Positions 1 through 9,173 are shown, numbered from the stretch's first letter. The stretch: DNA of 64,000 nucleotides from Alteromonas sp. KUL42 (GCF_006538325.1 NZ_BJKK01000004.1:299141-363140), one strand, 5' to 3'. A program made the numbers and translations. Notes: generated by a model not told the origin, from the letters alone.

Positions 1-755
1 GGCTACGCAGCCACCTAAAAGATAGGCTAGTAAATAGCGGTGAATATTACAATGAAGGCAGGTATTATCTGGAATATACGCCAGGCTCACAAAGAAAATA
101 TAGTAATTTGGGCGCTGCACTTGCAGGTCATCTTGTTGAAGAAGTAACAGGAATGAACCTTGCTGAATATGCCAAGAAACACCTTTTTCCATTGTTAGGT
201 ATGCCTTCAGCTGGTTGGCTTCTCAGTGACGTGAATGTTGCTAATATTGCGGTTCCTTATGAGGTGGAGCAATGTGTCCCATGGTTTTATTTGTGTGCTA
301 ATTCAGAAGACACGTTAGTTAATTATGCAATAAACCAATTTGTAAATCCTCCAAATCAATATAAGCGCTTTGTTCCCTACCCGCACTTCGGAAACCCTCA
401 ATATCCTGATGGTGGTGTAAGAGCCAGTATTCAAGAACTAAGCAATTTTTTGAAGCATGTGCTGTCAAATAGCGATTTAGATGGGAAACCTATACTATCA
501 GAGCGCATGTATAATGAAATGTTTCATCTTCAACTTGATTCATCAGTATCTGACAGCCAACGTTTTTTTTGGAGGGATCGCAATAACTTAATAGGGCACA
601 TGGGATCTGATCTTGGCACATTTGCTGCTGTATATTTTAATTTAGACATAAAAGATGGATTTATAATTCTAATGAATCGAGGAATGGATTCGAAATCGGC
701 TAGCGCTATGCGCCGAATTGCGAAGACGCTCATGCAGAATCATTATTCAATTTAG
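1..755 (+). CDS. Serine hydrolase, beta-lactamase / penicillin-binding-protein fold (5' truncated by window)
   Basis: The frame is open from base 3 to the stop at 753-755, so about 250 C-terminal residues are visible and the N-terminus with the SxxK nucleophile lies outside the window. The segment PGSQRKYSNLGAALAGHL contains the Tyr-Ser-Asn (YxN) catalytic motif of class C beta-lactamase-like enzymes, followed by helix VEEVTGMNLAEYAKKHLFPLLGM typical of the family. Near the C-terminus GHMGSDLGTFAAVYF corresponds to the KTG-like third motif (HxG variant). Members of this family are esterases, D-aminopeptidases or beta-lactamase-like hydrolases; the substrate cannot be told from this part. It lies 23 bases before a MarR regulator on the same strand, so the two are probably cotranscribed. 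Confidence 0.85.
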   Translation, partial: LRSHLKDRLVNSGEYYNEGRYYLEYTPGSQRKYSNLGAALAGHLVEEVTGMNLAEYAKKHLFPLLGMPSAGWLLSDVNVANIAVPYEVEQCVPWFYLCANSEDTLVNYAINQFVNPPNQYKRFVPYPHFGNPQYPDGGVRASIQELSNFLKHVLSNSDLDGKPILSERMYNEMFHLQLDSSVSDSQRFFWRDRNNLIGHMGSDLGTFAAVYFNLDIKDGFIILMNRGMDSKSASAMRRIAKTLMQNHYSI

Positions 756-778
756 AATTAGAGAAGAAATTGAACACA

Positions 779-1270
779 ATGACAGATTTTGAAAAAAATA
801 TTAATAACAACACAGCTTTTACCAATAAACGTCTTTTTGATTTATTTTTGCTAATCAACGAGCAAGCAGGAAACGTTTATATGAAGCTAGGAATTGATTT
901 CCCTGTTTCAGCTTCATCTACTGTTTTATTTTTATCGGTGAAGAAGAAAGGCACAGTAACAGAAATAGCTAAAGCCTTGGGGTTGTCTCATCAACTTATT
1001 GCTCAGCGCCTAAAGAGTTTGTTGAACCTTAAGTTAATAGAAAAGCAACCTTCGGAGCAGGACAAACGAAAAATACTATACCGCCTTACGCCAAAAGGCT
1101 CAGAACAAGCGCTCAAACTTGATAAATACTGTGAAAACGCGGAAAAGACCTTTAATGAACTATCTGATGAAGTCGGCGTCGACTTACAGAGCCTAATAAA
1201 TAAAACCATTTCCGCACTAACAAGTGCACCATTTCATGAGCGATACGAACAAAATGAACAGTCGTCATAA
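779..1270 (+). CDS. MarR family transcriptional regulator
   Basis: A 163-residue protein with a central winged-helix domain: the segment KGTVTEIAKALGLSHQLIAQRLKSLLNLKLIEKQPSEQDKRKILYRLTPKG (roughly residues 60-110) has the helix-turn-helix followed by the D-x-R wing motif (EQDKRK) of MarR proteins. The ATG at 779 is preferred over the in-frame TTG at 770 because it is the standard start codon and has a GAGAAG ribosome site at a workable distance. MarR proteins are dimeric repressors or activators that respond to small phenolic or lipophilic ligands. The effector is unknown. Its position directly behind the beta-lactamase-fold hydrolase suggests that it regulates that operon. Confidence 0.85.
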   Translation: MTDFEKNINNNTAFTNKRLFDLFLLINEQAGNVYMKLGIDFPVSASSTVLFLSVKKKGTVTEIAKALGLSHQLIAQRLKSLLNLKLIEKQPSEQDKRKILYRLTPKGSEQALKLDKYCENAEKTFNELSDEVGVDLQSLINKTISALTSAPFHERYEQNEQSS

Positions 1271-1309
1271 AAACTGTTCACCGCGTGCGAACGAAAATTG
1301 ATAACGCAA

Positions 1310-3316
1310 CTACAGCTGGAAGCGCTCTACGGCTTTCCTCAAGCTTTCGGTTTGTGCGTCAAGCATCATAGTCGACTCATTCGACTGTCTTGTACTTTGG
1401 GCACTAGAGTCAGCCAACGCAACAATCTTGTTAAGGCTTTCTGCTACGTCACCTAATAAAATATCCTGTTGCTCTGTGTCGGTAACAATGCGCTCGTTGA
1501 TATGACTGAGTCGGCCAATAATATCGCGAATACTTTCCACTTGCTGCGACACATTGTGCGTAATTTCCACGCCTTCTTTCGCCTGCTCACGACCTGATTT
1601 AATCGCTTTTACCGCCTCAGCAGCATCTTTTTGCAAGTTACCAATCATCTGCTCTATTTCTTCTGTAGAGTCATGAGTACGATTCGCTAGCGTACGTACT
1701 TCATCAGCTACTACGGCAAAACCTCTTCCTTGCTCCCCTGCCCTTGCCGCCTCTATGGCCGCATTAAGCGCTAACAAATTGGTTTGTTCTGCGATCGTTT
1801 TTATGACGTCAAGTATGCTACCAATACTACGCGAATTATCGTCTAGTCGACCGATAATTTCTGCCGACCGATCCGCCTGCTTAGCCTGGCTATCGACCTG
1901 CTGTCTGTTACGCTCAACCAAGTCTCCAATATCTTTGCTTTGTTGCGTAATATCGCGAAGTGCATGCATCGCCTCGTTAATCTGCTCTAAATTACTGCGG
2001 CTCTTACTTTGCACATCTTTAGTGTTGTCCGATGTCACCGTCACTTGCTCACGCTGTTTATCCACTTCAGATAAACTTTTATTACCAAGCTCTACACTCG
2101 ATTTAGTAATAGCTATTAGACGTTTTTCTTGTTCTAGTATATTACCTACCAGTTCTCGTAAGCTGTCGGTCAAACTGTTTACTTTAGCTGAAAGCGCAGA
2201 GAACTCGTCATTCCCTTCTTCCGGTAATTTGGTATTTAAGTTCCCTTTACTTAGCTGACTTAAGCCCTTATTAATTCGTCCAAGTGGTTTAGAAATACTT
2301 CGCGTAACAATCACAGCCAAACCAATTGCCGCCACCAGACCTACAATTGCAACAATTATGTTTTTAACCAGGTTAGCCTGTACCGCTTCTAAAATAGCAT
2401 TTTGCCCCTCTAGCGACTGAGCTTGGACACTGTCAAACAGCATATTAATGTCAGTTAATGCTGATTCTAAGGCATTTTTTGCATCTTTCTGTGCCTGACT
2501 GGCACTTTCTATTTTGGCCAACTTGTCTTTTTGTAAAGCCATTAACCCCTGGCTGCCACTGACTGCGTCGATAAGTGCATCGTATTGTTCATTGAAAGCG
2601 CTCACTATACCGCCGTCGTCAACTGCAGCCGCTAATCGATTAACGTAATCCTTATCTACCTGCAAATTGCTTAACTGATACGTTAAGTCTTCAATGATAT
2701 TAGCACTTTGTTCAGCACTATCCGATTCAGCAAGTTCAATAAACGAGTCGTTCATCGTCAGCAATTTATTGTCTATGGCAGTGCCTGCACCAATGAGTGT
2801 TTCTGTGCTGGTGTCATTGGAATCGAGATATGACAAATCAAGCATCAACGCACTGGCTTCATCCGCGAGCATCAATACCTTTTCTAACTGTGCTGCAAGT
2901 TGCTGCTCGATAGCCATTCGCTGCGCGATAGCAGAATACATTGCATTACTGTGGCTTACGTACGCCAAGCTTACATTTATTGAATTTTGCGCAATGGTAT
3001 TGTCAGACATTAGGCCTTTTAGTAATGAAAGATCCTGTGAAAATGAAGATGACAAAGTATCAAATGCGGTTTTGTTAGCATTAAATTCAGTCTTGTCTTC
3101 CACATGATAGCCATTCGCTGTAATGACAGACAAAGACAATATTTCCGTTTTAACTTTTACCATGCTCGTTTGCACTGGCATTTTTTGCTCAACAACATCT
3201 AGCGCAGAATCTTTAATTCCACTTAAACCGAAGTAAGACAGAATACTAGTGAGTAGAAGAAGGCAACCAAAAAGACCAAAGCCTAAGGTGATTTTATTTA
3301 TTATCGTTAATTGCAT
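1310..3316 (-). CDS. Methyl-accepting chemotaxis protein (transmembrane chemoreceptor)
   Basis: A 668-residue chemoreceptor. TM1 is at about residues 9-30 and TM2 at about 319-341, enclosing a helical periplasmic sensor of about 290 residues rich in Ala/Ser/Asp. A HAMP domain follows (about 342-394), then a cytoplasmic coiled-coil signalling domain whose hairpin tip, containing [20 protein letters not shown], lies at about 505-545. The ATG at 3316 was chosen over an upstream TTG because a GGAAG ribosome site precedes it. The C-terminus lacks an NWETF-type CheR-docking pentapeptide. It would feed the CheA/CheW array; the ligand is unknown. It is divergent from fur, with 313 bases between. Confidence 0.93.
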   Translation of the reverse strand: MQLTIINKITLGFGLFGCLLLLTSILSYFGLSGIKDSALDVVEQKMPVQTSMVKVKTEILSLSVITANGYHVEDKTEFNANKTAFDTLSSSFSQDLSLLKGLMSDNTIAQNSINVSLAYVSHSNAMYSAIAQRMAIEQQLAAQLEKVLMLADEASALMLDLSYLDSNDTSTETLIGAGTAIDNKLLTMNDSFIELAESDSAEQSANIIEDLTYQLSNLQVDKDYVNRLAAAVDDGGIVSAFNEQYDALIDAVSGSQGLMALQKDKLAKIESASQAQKDAKNALESALTDINMLFDSVQAQSLEGQNAILEAVQANLVKNIIVAIVGLVAAIGLAVIVTRSISKPLGRINKGLSQLSKGNLNTKLPEEGNDEFSALSAKVNSLTDSLRELVGNILEQEKRLIAITKSSVELGNKSLSEVDKQREQVTVTSDNTKDVQSKSRSNLEQINEAMHALRDITQQSKDIGDLVERNRQQVDSQAKQADRSAEIIGRLDDNSRSIGSILDVIKTIAEQTNLLALNAAIEAARAGEQGRGFAVVADEVRTLANRTHDSTEEIEQMIGNLQKDAAEAVKAIKSGREQAKEGVEITHNVSQQVESIRDIIGRLSHINERIVTDTEQQDILLGDVAESLNKIVALADSSAQSTRQSNESTMMLDAQTESLRKAVERFQL

Positions 3317-3629
3317 GGGCACTTCCACCAAAAAAGCATTTCAAAATTAAGAAAGACATACACCCTTTACCAGTTTAGTTTAACAGGATGTTAATTCAAT
3401 GCATCAAAAGTTTAAGTTATTTTGAATATTTGTTAGTTATTTCTAGCACTTAAAAACTGGTCAGGCCACATATAACGGGGTGCAGAAGAGAAAATTATGA
3501 AACTAAAAAATTTTTGAGTGCTGAAATATCAACCACTGAAGTAAAGATTCCACGGTTTTACTTTTAAAATGCTTCAACTTACCTATAATAACCAGCAAAT
3601 ATTCAGTCATGAGTTCTTAGTAGGTTGTA
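3317..3629. other. Divergent intergenic region between chemoreceptor and fur
   Basis: No gene is seen in these 313 bases. It must hold the promoters of both flanking genes. A TATAAT hexamer at 3584-3589, 40 bases before the fur ATG, is a good -10 candidate for fur, but no convincing -35 at the right spacing is visible. I looked for a Fur box (GATAATGATwATCATTATC-type) and did not see one with a good match. Confidence 0.5.
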
Positions 3630-4055
3630 ATGGATCAAAACAAAGAATTGAAAAAAGCAGGGTTGAAAGTTACTCTGCCACGCCTCAAAATTTTACAAAT
3701 TCTGCAAGAGCCAGATAATCAGCACATTAGTGCCGAAGAAGTTTATAAGATCCTTATCGAACAAGGTGAAGAAATTGGTCTAGCGACAGTTTATCGCGTA
3801 CTTAACCAATTTGATGATGCAGGCATTTTGAATCGTCATCACTTTGAAGGTGGAAAATCTGTTTTTGAGATCAGTCATAAAGACCATCACGACCACTTAG
3901 TTTGCCTAAAATGTGGCAAGGTGATCGAATTTGAAGACGACATCATTGAAGAACGCCAAGAGATGATCGCGAAACAGCACAATATCAAACTTACACACCA
4001 TAGCCTTTATTTGTATGGTGAATGCACTGAAGGCAATTGCGATACTACTGAATAA
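3630..4055 (+). CDS. fur: Ferric uptake regulator Fur
   Basis: A 141-residue Fur protein. The N-terminal winged helix (residues about 1-80) carries the typical TLPRLKILQ and LATVYRVLNQFDDAGI segments. The dimerisation domain has the metal-binding cluster HKDHHDHLVCLKCGKVIEF (a histidine-rich site followed by CxxC) and a C-terminal CTEGNC second Cys pair, which together form the structural zinc site seen in many Fur proteins. It binds Fe2+ and represses iron uptake genes. It is monocistronic, with its own rho-independent terminator 64 bases downstream. Confidence 0.97.
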   Translation: MDQNKELKKAGLKVTLPRLKILQILQEPDNQHISAEEVYKILIEQGEEIGLATVYRVLNQFDDAGILNRHHFEGGKSVFEISHKDHHDHLVCLKCGKVIEFEDDIIEERQEMIAKQHNIKLTHHSLYLYGECTEGNCDTTE

Positions 4056-4118
4056 GTATCGCCAAAGAAGTGAATATATCTCTTCTTTTTAAACAGTAAG
4101 TGGCCAATAGCTCATAGT

Positions 4119-4146
4119 AAAAAGCCTGCTCGATAGCAGGCTTTTT
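4119..4146. terminator. Bidirectional rho-independent terminator (fur / dat)
   Basis: A 12-bp perfect stem (AAAAAGCCTGCT / AGCAGGCTTTTT) with loop CGAT. It is A-rich on one side and T-rich on the other, so it can serve both fur on the plus strand and the pxp-dat operon on the minus strand. Confidence 0.92.
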
Positions 4147-4175
4147 GCTTTTAGGACGGGACATCAGGAAAACAG

Positions 4176-5042
4176 TTAAGCTTCAAACTTATGGGCGTGG
4201 TACGCTTTTATTGCTTTCTCCCACACTTCGCCAACGTCACCTGAACCAATAGTTTTGCCATTCACTTCAACAACAGGGGCAACTTCTTTGCTCGATGAGG
4301 TTAGCCACACTTCATCTGCGCTAAGCAGACTTTCTTTTGAGAACCACGTTTCCTTAACGTCTAAGCCTACACTCGCAAACGCTTCTAGCGCGATAGCACG
4401 GGTAATTCCTGGCAATAATTCATGATTTAGCGGTGGTGTGTAAATAACACCGTCTTTCACCATAAATACATTGCATGAGCTGGCTTCGGTAATATTGCCA
4501 TCTTGATTGTAAAGAATGGTTTCATTTACCCCTGCATCAACGCCTTGTTGAAAGTGCATAACATTGCCCAGTAATGACGTTGATTTTATGTGACAACGCT
4601 GCCAACGTTTGTCTTGCTCTAGCGCGACCTTTAACGGTTTTACGTCAGTACGAGATACTACCTGGGGCGGCGCAATCTCAAAGACAAAACCAAACACAGT
4701 AGGTGCAATGTTGCTTGGATAAGCGTGAAAGCGCTTGGTATCGGTTCCTCGACTAACGTGTAAATACACACCAATATTGCTGCTTGTAAAGCTAGCAGAA
4801 TTCTTCGCAACAAGATTCGTCACTATGTCACGCCATGCCTCTTTGTCGTAAGGGTTATCTATGCCAATTGCACGTAAACCTTCTGCCATTCGCGCTGCAT
4901 GACCATTGAAACCTACCGGATTTCCACTGTATGTTGGAATAACCTCATAGATACCGTCACCGAACAGAAAACCTCTGTCCATGGGCGAAATTTTCGCTTC
5001 TGATAGCGGTAAAAAATCACCATTTAAAAATGCAGTTGTCAC
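4176..5042 (-). CDS. dat: D-amino-acid transaminase, class IV PLP aminotransferase
   Basis: A 288-residue fold-type IV PLP enzyme. The N-terminus FLNGDFLPLSEAKISPMDRGFLFGDGIYE is the family signature, and the Schiff-base lysine is K153 in the segment CHIKSTSLLGN. The later stretches ETILYNQDGNITEASSCNVF and LLPGITR form the PLP phosphate site. The family transfers amino groups between D-amino acids and 2-oxo acids; branched-chain transaminase and aminodeoxychorismate lyase are relatives, but the sequence looks closest to D-amino-acid transaminase. It is last in an operon, and its ATG overlaps the pxpC stop by 4 bases, so it is translationally coupled to 5-oxoproline hydrolysis. Confidence 0.86.
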   Translation of the reverse strand: MTTAFLNGDFLPLSEAKISPMDRGFLFGDGIYEVIPTYSGNPVGFNGHAARMAEGLRAIGIDNPYDKEAWRDIVTNLVAKNSASFTSSNIGVYLHVSRGTDTKRFHAYPSNIAPTVFGFVFEIAPPQVVSRTDVKPLKVALEQDKRWQRCHIKSTSLLGNVMHFQQGVDAGVNETILYNQDGNITEASSCNVFMVKDGVIYTPPLNHELLPGITRAIALEAFASVGLDVKETWFSKESLLSADEVWLTSSSKEVAPVVEVNGKTIGSGDVGEVWEKAIKAYHAHKFEA

Positions 5043-5992
5043 AGTAAATTTCCTTGTAGAGTACGAAGGCGATTAATGGAAAGTAACATGTCCGCCCTCG
5101 CTGCTTCGTGGTCTTGAAAAGTAAAATGTATATGTTCGCCCGGTACCGCTTGAGCAAGTCGGTTTAAATCAACGGGGCTTACACACCCGAGTTTGGGGTA
5201 TCCCCCTAAGGTTTGTCTGTCTCTCATCATCACAATCGGCTGCCCATCTGGCGGTATTTGAATGGCACCTGTGTGAATAGCTTCTGAACGCATGGCCGTA
5301 ATAGTTGATGAAACACCAGGCCCTTCTAATCGATATCCCATCCGATCTATGGATGAAGATACGGTATACCTACTGCTAACAAAAAGTTGCTGGGCAGCAC
5401 GACTAAACGCTTCAAATTGATAACCAGGAATAACACTGATGGGTTTGTCTCTCTGGTAATCAGGCTGAAAAGCTTTAGGTAACACCCTTTCGCGCGTCAC
5501 ACCTTTCACATTCACTACGTTATTTGCACTTATTTCAATATGATCACCAAAGGTAAGTGGACGTCCATCATTAGTTAAACCACCCAGTTTCTCTCGCATG
5601 ACCGTGCATGCGCTGCCTGCCACCAAAGGCACATTCCAACCGCCACCAATTGCCAAATAGCTTTTAGAACCTAGCGTTTGACTGCCAAACTTAATTTCAT
5701 CACAAGCATTTACACGCACGCTGGCGTAAGTTGGTTGCTCAATACCGTTAACAGTTAACGTTACATTTCTGCCCGTTACCGCTATAACGCAGGGGCTATC
5801 TACATCTAGTGTCACTTCACCTATGGCCTCAATACACGGCGTATTATCAAGATTAAACGCAAGAAAGTTGGCCCATGAATAAGCCTCTGTATCCATAGGA
5901 CCAGACTGACAAAATCCTTCCCGCTGACGACCTTGCCTGCCACCATCAACGACAAGGCTCAACAGCCCTTTATTCTTAATCTCAATTTTCAT
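5039..5992 (-). CDS. pxpC: 5-oxoprolinase subunit PxpC (KipA family, biotin-dependent carboxyltransferase-like)
   Basis: A 317-residue protein starting MKIEIKNKGLLSLVVDGGR with the conserved segments GFCQSGPMDTEAYSWAN, AIGGGWNVPLVAGSACT and LGGYPKLGCVSPVDLNRLAQ of the KipA/PxpC family, which resembles the carboxyltransferase domain of urea amidolyase. With PxpA and PxpB it forms the bacterial ATP-dependent 5-oxoprolinase that opens pyroglutamate to L-glutamate. Its start overlaps pxpB by 11 bases and its stop overlaps dat by 4, so the operon is tightly packed. Confidence 0.93.
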   Translation of the reverse strand: MKIEIKNKGLLSLVVDGGRQGRQREGFCQSGPMDTEAYSWANFLAFNLDNTPCIEAIGEVTLDVDSPCVIAVTGRNVTLTVNGIEQPTYASVRVNACDEIKFGSQTLGSKSYLAIGGGWNVPLVAGSACTVMREKLGGLTNDGRPLTFGDHIEISANNVVNVKGVTRERVLPKAFQPDYQRDKPISVIPGYQFEAFSRAAQQLFVSSRYTVSSSIDRMGYRLEGPGVSSTITAMRSEAIHTGAIQIPPDGQPIVMMRDRQTLGGYPKLGCVSPVDLNRLAQAVPGEHIHFTFQDHEAARADMLLSINRLRTLQGNLL

Positions 5993-6830
5993 GGAAGCGT
6001 TTGAATTCCTCTTCGCTTATTGCTTTGAACTTAACTCTGTCACCTGCTTTTAGAAGGGATGAACCTGCATCTGAACCGTGTAATACCATTTCCAAAGGTG
6101 TAAGCCCTAGTAAGTTCCAACCACCAGGAGATTCACTGGGATATACCGCTGTTTGTCTGTCAGCCAATGCAACTGCGCCTTTGGGCACGCGCTTTCGAGG
6201 TGTACTTAACCTTGCGCATTGCAACGCCTCAGGTACATCTCCCATATAGGCAAAGCCAGGTGCAAAACCCACCGCATACACTTTGTATTCCACACTGGTA
6301 TGCAATGCGATGATGTCATCAACTGAAAGCGAGGTCTTTTCACTGACTTCACGTAAATCATTGGCGTTTGGTGCGCCATACCAAACAGGAATTACCTTAC
6401 ATTTACTGCTATGCTCTGAAGGGCTACCAAGCTCTAATGCACTTTTATTTTTTCCACCATCACTATCTACTTGCTCATAGTGAATGTCATTTGCAAGTTG
6501 AGAAAGCGCTAAGTAAACACCATGGCTGTCTATTGCTTCTACATTGAAAACCAGCAGCATACTGTCATACGACACCACGCATTCAACTAGCCATGACCAA
6601 TTGTCTGTGCTTTTAATCGCCAACGCATTAGTACCGCTATGGCTATTGATTACACTTGCAGTTGCGGCTTCAGAGCTTATGGGGCAAGTAACAGCACGCT
6701 TTGCATCAATGGCCTTAAGCCACGTTTGGCAAGCGTCGTTCGCTTCATCTAGGCTTTCGCCTTTAAAATAAAGCATAATGGCATCTGCCCCAACGTTTAC
6801 TAATTCCCTAATGCTGCCAAAAGGTTGCAT
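5982..6830 (-). CDS. pxpB: 5-oxoprolinase subunit PxpB (KipI family)
   Basis: A 282-residue KipI-family protein. The C-terminal half has the diagnostic stretch YAVGFAPGFAYMGDVPEAL, followed by RKRVPKGAVALADRQTAVYPSESPGGWNLLG. It is somewhat longer than the usual 220-240 residues, with a loosely conserved insertion at about residues 125-150 (EQVDSDGGKNKSALELGSPSEHS). It forms a complex with PxpC, and the pair also resembles the KipI/KipA kinase-inhibitor pair of Bacillus. A 107-base gap separates it from pxpA upstream; it overlaps pxpC downstream. Confidence 0.92.
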   Translation of the reverse strand: MQPFGSIRELVNVGADAIMLYFKGESLDEANDACQTWLKAIDAKRAVTCPISSEAATASVINSHSGTNALAIKSTDNWSWLVECVVSYDSMLLVFNVEAIDSHGVYLALSQLANDIHYEQVDSDGGKNKSALELGSPSEHSSKCKVIPVWYGAPNANDLREVSEKTSLSVDDIIALHTSVEYKVYAVGFAPGFAYMGDVPEALQCARLSTPRKRVPKGAVALADRQTAVYPSESPGGWNLLGLTPLEMVLHGSDAGSSLLKAGDRVKFKAISEEEFKRFHEN

Positions 6831-6937
6831 TCAGTTTCCTCAATAAATATGTCTTTCTCGGGTCTTTTTTATAGTTTTTTTGAGATCATTATCGGCAATG
6901 TCGTTTCATGATTGTGCTCTTCGACAAAAATCCAGTT

Positions 6938-7663
6938 TTACGACAATAATTGGCGAATTTTACGAGTGATCTCTACTGCGCCCTGTGTATCGCCATGTAC
7001 GCATAATGTATCTGCTTCAACGGGAATAGTTTTGCCCGTTGATGAAGTAACTGTGCCAAACTCTATAAGTTGCTTCGCTTGCTCAAATGCTTCGTTCTCT
7101 GTAAGTACAGCGCCTTGCAAAGTACGCGACGTTAATAACCCTTCATCGGTATATCGTCTATCGGCAAAGGCTTCAAATAACAGCGATATGCCATAGCTAT
7201 CAGCTTCTTTTTGTAGAGTCTCATTTTGATTTGTTGCCTGAACCATTAGGGACAAGTTTACGTCAAATTCCGCAATACTTTGCATGACAACATGTCGCAG
7301 TTCACTATTTTTCATCATGTCGTTGTAAAGCGCACCGTGTGGCTTCACATAAGACAATGGCAAGTCAAACAGCGATGCCATACCAGCTAACGCGCTCACT
7401 TGATATTGAATAAGTGCGCTTAGCTCACTGGCTGGCAACTGCATACTTCGTCTGCCAAACCCTTGCAAATCCGGGTACGAAGGATGCGCACCAATTGCAA
7501 CATTGTGCGCTTTTGCTCGCGCAAGTGCATTTTTCATCACCAAAGGATCACCGGCGTGGAAACCACAGGCTATATTTGCTTGGTCAATTAATGCCATCAT
7601 GGCGCTGTCTACCGGCATGGTCCATGCACCAAAACTCTCACCTAAATCGCAATTTAACTTCAT
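6938..7663 (-). CDS. pxpA: 5-oxoprolinase subunit PxpA (LamB/YcsF family)
   Basis: A 241-residue LamB/YcsF protein. MKLNCDLGESFGAW at the N-terminus, IACGFHAGDPLVM and the segment VKPHGALYNDM are hallmark motifs; the Asp, His and Glu residues lie on a polysaccharide-deacetylase-like barrel. It is the first gene of the pxpA-pxpB-pxpC-dat operon and supplies the third subunit of 5-oxoprolinase. The promoter must lie in the 65 bases between it and the divergent cvfB-like gene, but I see no clear hexamer pair. Confidence 0.94.
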   Translation of the reverse strand: MKLNCDLGESFGAWTMPVDSAMMALIDQANIACGFHAGDPLVMKNALARAKAHNVAIGAHPSYPDLQGFGRRSMQLPASELSALIQYQVSALAGMASLFDLPLSYVKPHGALYNDMMKNSELRHVVMQSIAEFDVNLSLMVQATNQNETLQKEADSYGISLLFEAFADRRYTDEGLLTSRTLQGAVLTENEAFEQAKQLIEFGTVTSSTGKTIPVEADTLCVHGDTQGAVEITRKIRQLLS

Positions 7664-7728
7664 AATGGTTTTGCTCTTAACCTCAATCCAGTATCATGTT
7701 ACCTGTTCTTTTTAAAAAGTCAGTGCTA

Positions 7729-8610
7729 ATGATAAATATCGGAAAAATTAATACATTACGTGTGGTAGCCCAATACCCTTTTGGTTATGCGCTTGCGCCC
7801 ATTATCGACAACGACAGTGATGTATATGAGGATCGCGAGCACGACGACACACCAACTGTCACCCTCGCCATTGATGAAGTAACCACTCCCCTAGCCGATG
7901 GTCAACAAGTGGATGTTTTTGTTGCAACTGATCAGCGCGGCGATTTGTATGCCACCCTAAAAGTACCTCACATTTTGGTAGGCGAAACCAAAGTGTTAAA
8001 AGCGGTATCTGCAACCAATTTTGGTGCATTTTTTGACTGGGGCCTCGATAACGATTTGTTAGTTCCTAACGATTATCAAGCACAGCCAGTAAGTGCAGGC
8101 ATGCATTACGTGGTGCACACCTTCTTTGATGACAAGACAAAGCGTATTTTAGGTGCCACTAAGTTACATTACTTTTTAAAAGAAGGTGGCGCGTATTTGA
8201 ACGAAGGCGACAAGGTTGAGTGTTTAGTGTACGCCAAAACAGATCTTGGTTTTAAAGTGGTAATAAACCAACAAAACCTTGGCCTTATTTTCCACAGTGA
8301 TGCATTCAAACCACTTAAAGTAGGACAAGCGACTGACGGTGTTATCAAAACTATCCGCCCAGATGGCAAAGTTGACGTGGCTTTACAACGTGTTGATAAA
8401 AGTGGTCGCGATGAACTACAGCAGGCCATACTTGATGACCTTGAGGCCCATGGCGGCATTTCAACATTAACTGACAAGAGTGCACCAGACGCTATCTATT
8501 CACATTTTAATGTAAGTAAAGCGGCTTACAAAAAAGCATTAGGGGCTTTGTATAAGCAAAAGAAAATAACCCTTGCTCCTGATGCAATAAGGCTCAATAA
8601 GGCCAATTAA
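7729..8610 (+). CDS. CvfB/YitL-like RNA-binding protein with S1-like domains and winged helix
   Basis: A protein of 293 residues from ATG 7729 (MINIGKINTLRVV), the start typical of the CvfB family. An in-frame ATG at 7696 would add 11 residues, and neither start has a strong ribosome site. Tandem S1-like OB domains include KVLKAVSATNFGAFFDWGLDNDLLVP (an S1 repeat with the FGAFFDWG signature) and VECLVYAKTDLGFKVVINQQNLGLIF. The C-terminus (SHFNVSKAAYKKALGALYKQKKITL) is a winged helix. Known relatives bind RNA and affect virulence factor expression in Gram-positive bacteria; the role in proteobacteria is unclear. It is divergent from the pxp operon. Confidence 0.85.
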   Translation: MINIGKINTLRVVAQYPFGYALAPIIDNDSDVYEDREHDDTPTVTLAIDEVTTPLADGQQVDVFVATDQRGDLYATLKVPHILVGETKVLKAVSATNFGAFFDWGLDNDLLVPNDYQAQPVSAGMHYVVHTFFDDKTKRILGATKLHYFLKEGGAYLNEGDKVECLVYAKTDLGFKVVINQQNLGLIFHSDAFKPLKVGQATDGVIKTIRPDGKVDVALQRVDKSGRDELQQAILDDLEAHGGISTLTDKSAPDAIYSHFNVSKAAYKKALGALYKQKKITLAPDAIRLNKAN

Positions 8611-8683
8611 TCAACCGAGTTTGAGCGTCGTCAATCTCAAACTGGTTGCCTCCTTTTTACAAAAATAGACGTTAGGAAAGACT

Positions 8684-9076
8684 ATGAAAGCACGTGTATC
8701 GTGGGATAAAGATCTCACTTTTACTGGAACTACCGACTCGGGCTATAAAACCGTTATGGATGGTAACGGCAATGCCATTTCACCAATGGAATCAGTACTG
8801 GTTGCAGTGGGTGCGTGTTCGAGTATCGATGTTGTTGATATTTTGAAAAAAGGACGCAACGAGGTGATCTCTTGTGACTGTGAACTTGACGCTGAGCGCG
8901 CTGAAGAACCACCTCGCGTTTTTACCAAAATTCACGCGCATTACACGGTTAAAGGTCAAGATATCAGTGAAAAAGCACTGGCACGGGCAGTGCAGCTTTC
9001 TGCGGAAAAATATTGTTCAGTAATGTTAATGCTTACGGGCAATGTGGAAGTAACCACCAGCTATACCTTGCTGTGA
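8684..9076 (+). CDS. yhfA: OsmC family protein, YhfA type
   Basis: A 130-residue OsmC-fold protein closely resembling E. coli YhfA along its length (MKARVSW start, SPMESVLVAVGACSSIDVVDILKKGR, LSAEKYCSVMLML). The two conserved cysteines of the peroxidase site are present: one in GACSSID and one in EKYCSVM. OsmC-fold proteins reduce organic hydroperoxides, but the YhfA subgroup has no firm physiological role. A TAGGAAAGAC ribosome site precedes the ATG. It is followed by a strong terminator and is probably monocistronic. Confidence 0.92.
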   Translation: MKARVSWDKDLTFTGTTDSGYKTVMDGNGNAISPMESVLVAVGACSSIDVVDILKKGRNEVISCDCELDAERAEEPPRVFTKIHAHYTVKGQDISEKALARAVQLSAEKYCSVMLMLTGNVEVTTSYTLL

Positions 9077-9145
9077 TCGTCTGTAAGGCACACAAATTTA
9101 GTCTAAAGCTTACTGAATTGGCGAAATGCGCCAACCAATAGTGAT

Positions 9146-9173
9146 AAAAGCCAACACCTTGTGTTGGCTTTTT
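9146..9173 (+). terminator. Rho-independent terminator after yhfA
   Basis: Stem AAAAGCCAACAC / GTGTTGGCTTTT with loop CTT and a trailing T run, 70 bases after the yhfA stop. Confidence 0.92.

Noticed and set aside
1755..2258. Long plus-strand frames inside the chemoreceptor gene
   Set aside because: Antisense shadows of the coiled-coil signalling domain with Ser/Leu-rich nonsense composition.
3317..3629. Fur box for fur autoregulation
   Set aside because: No stretch comes close to the 19-bp Fur consensus by eye.
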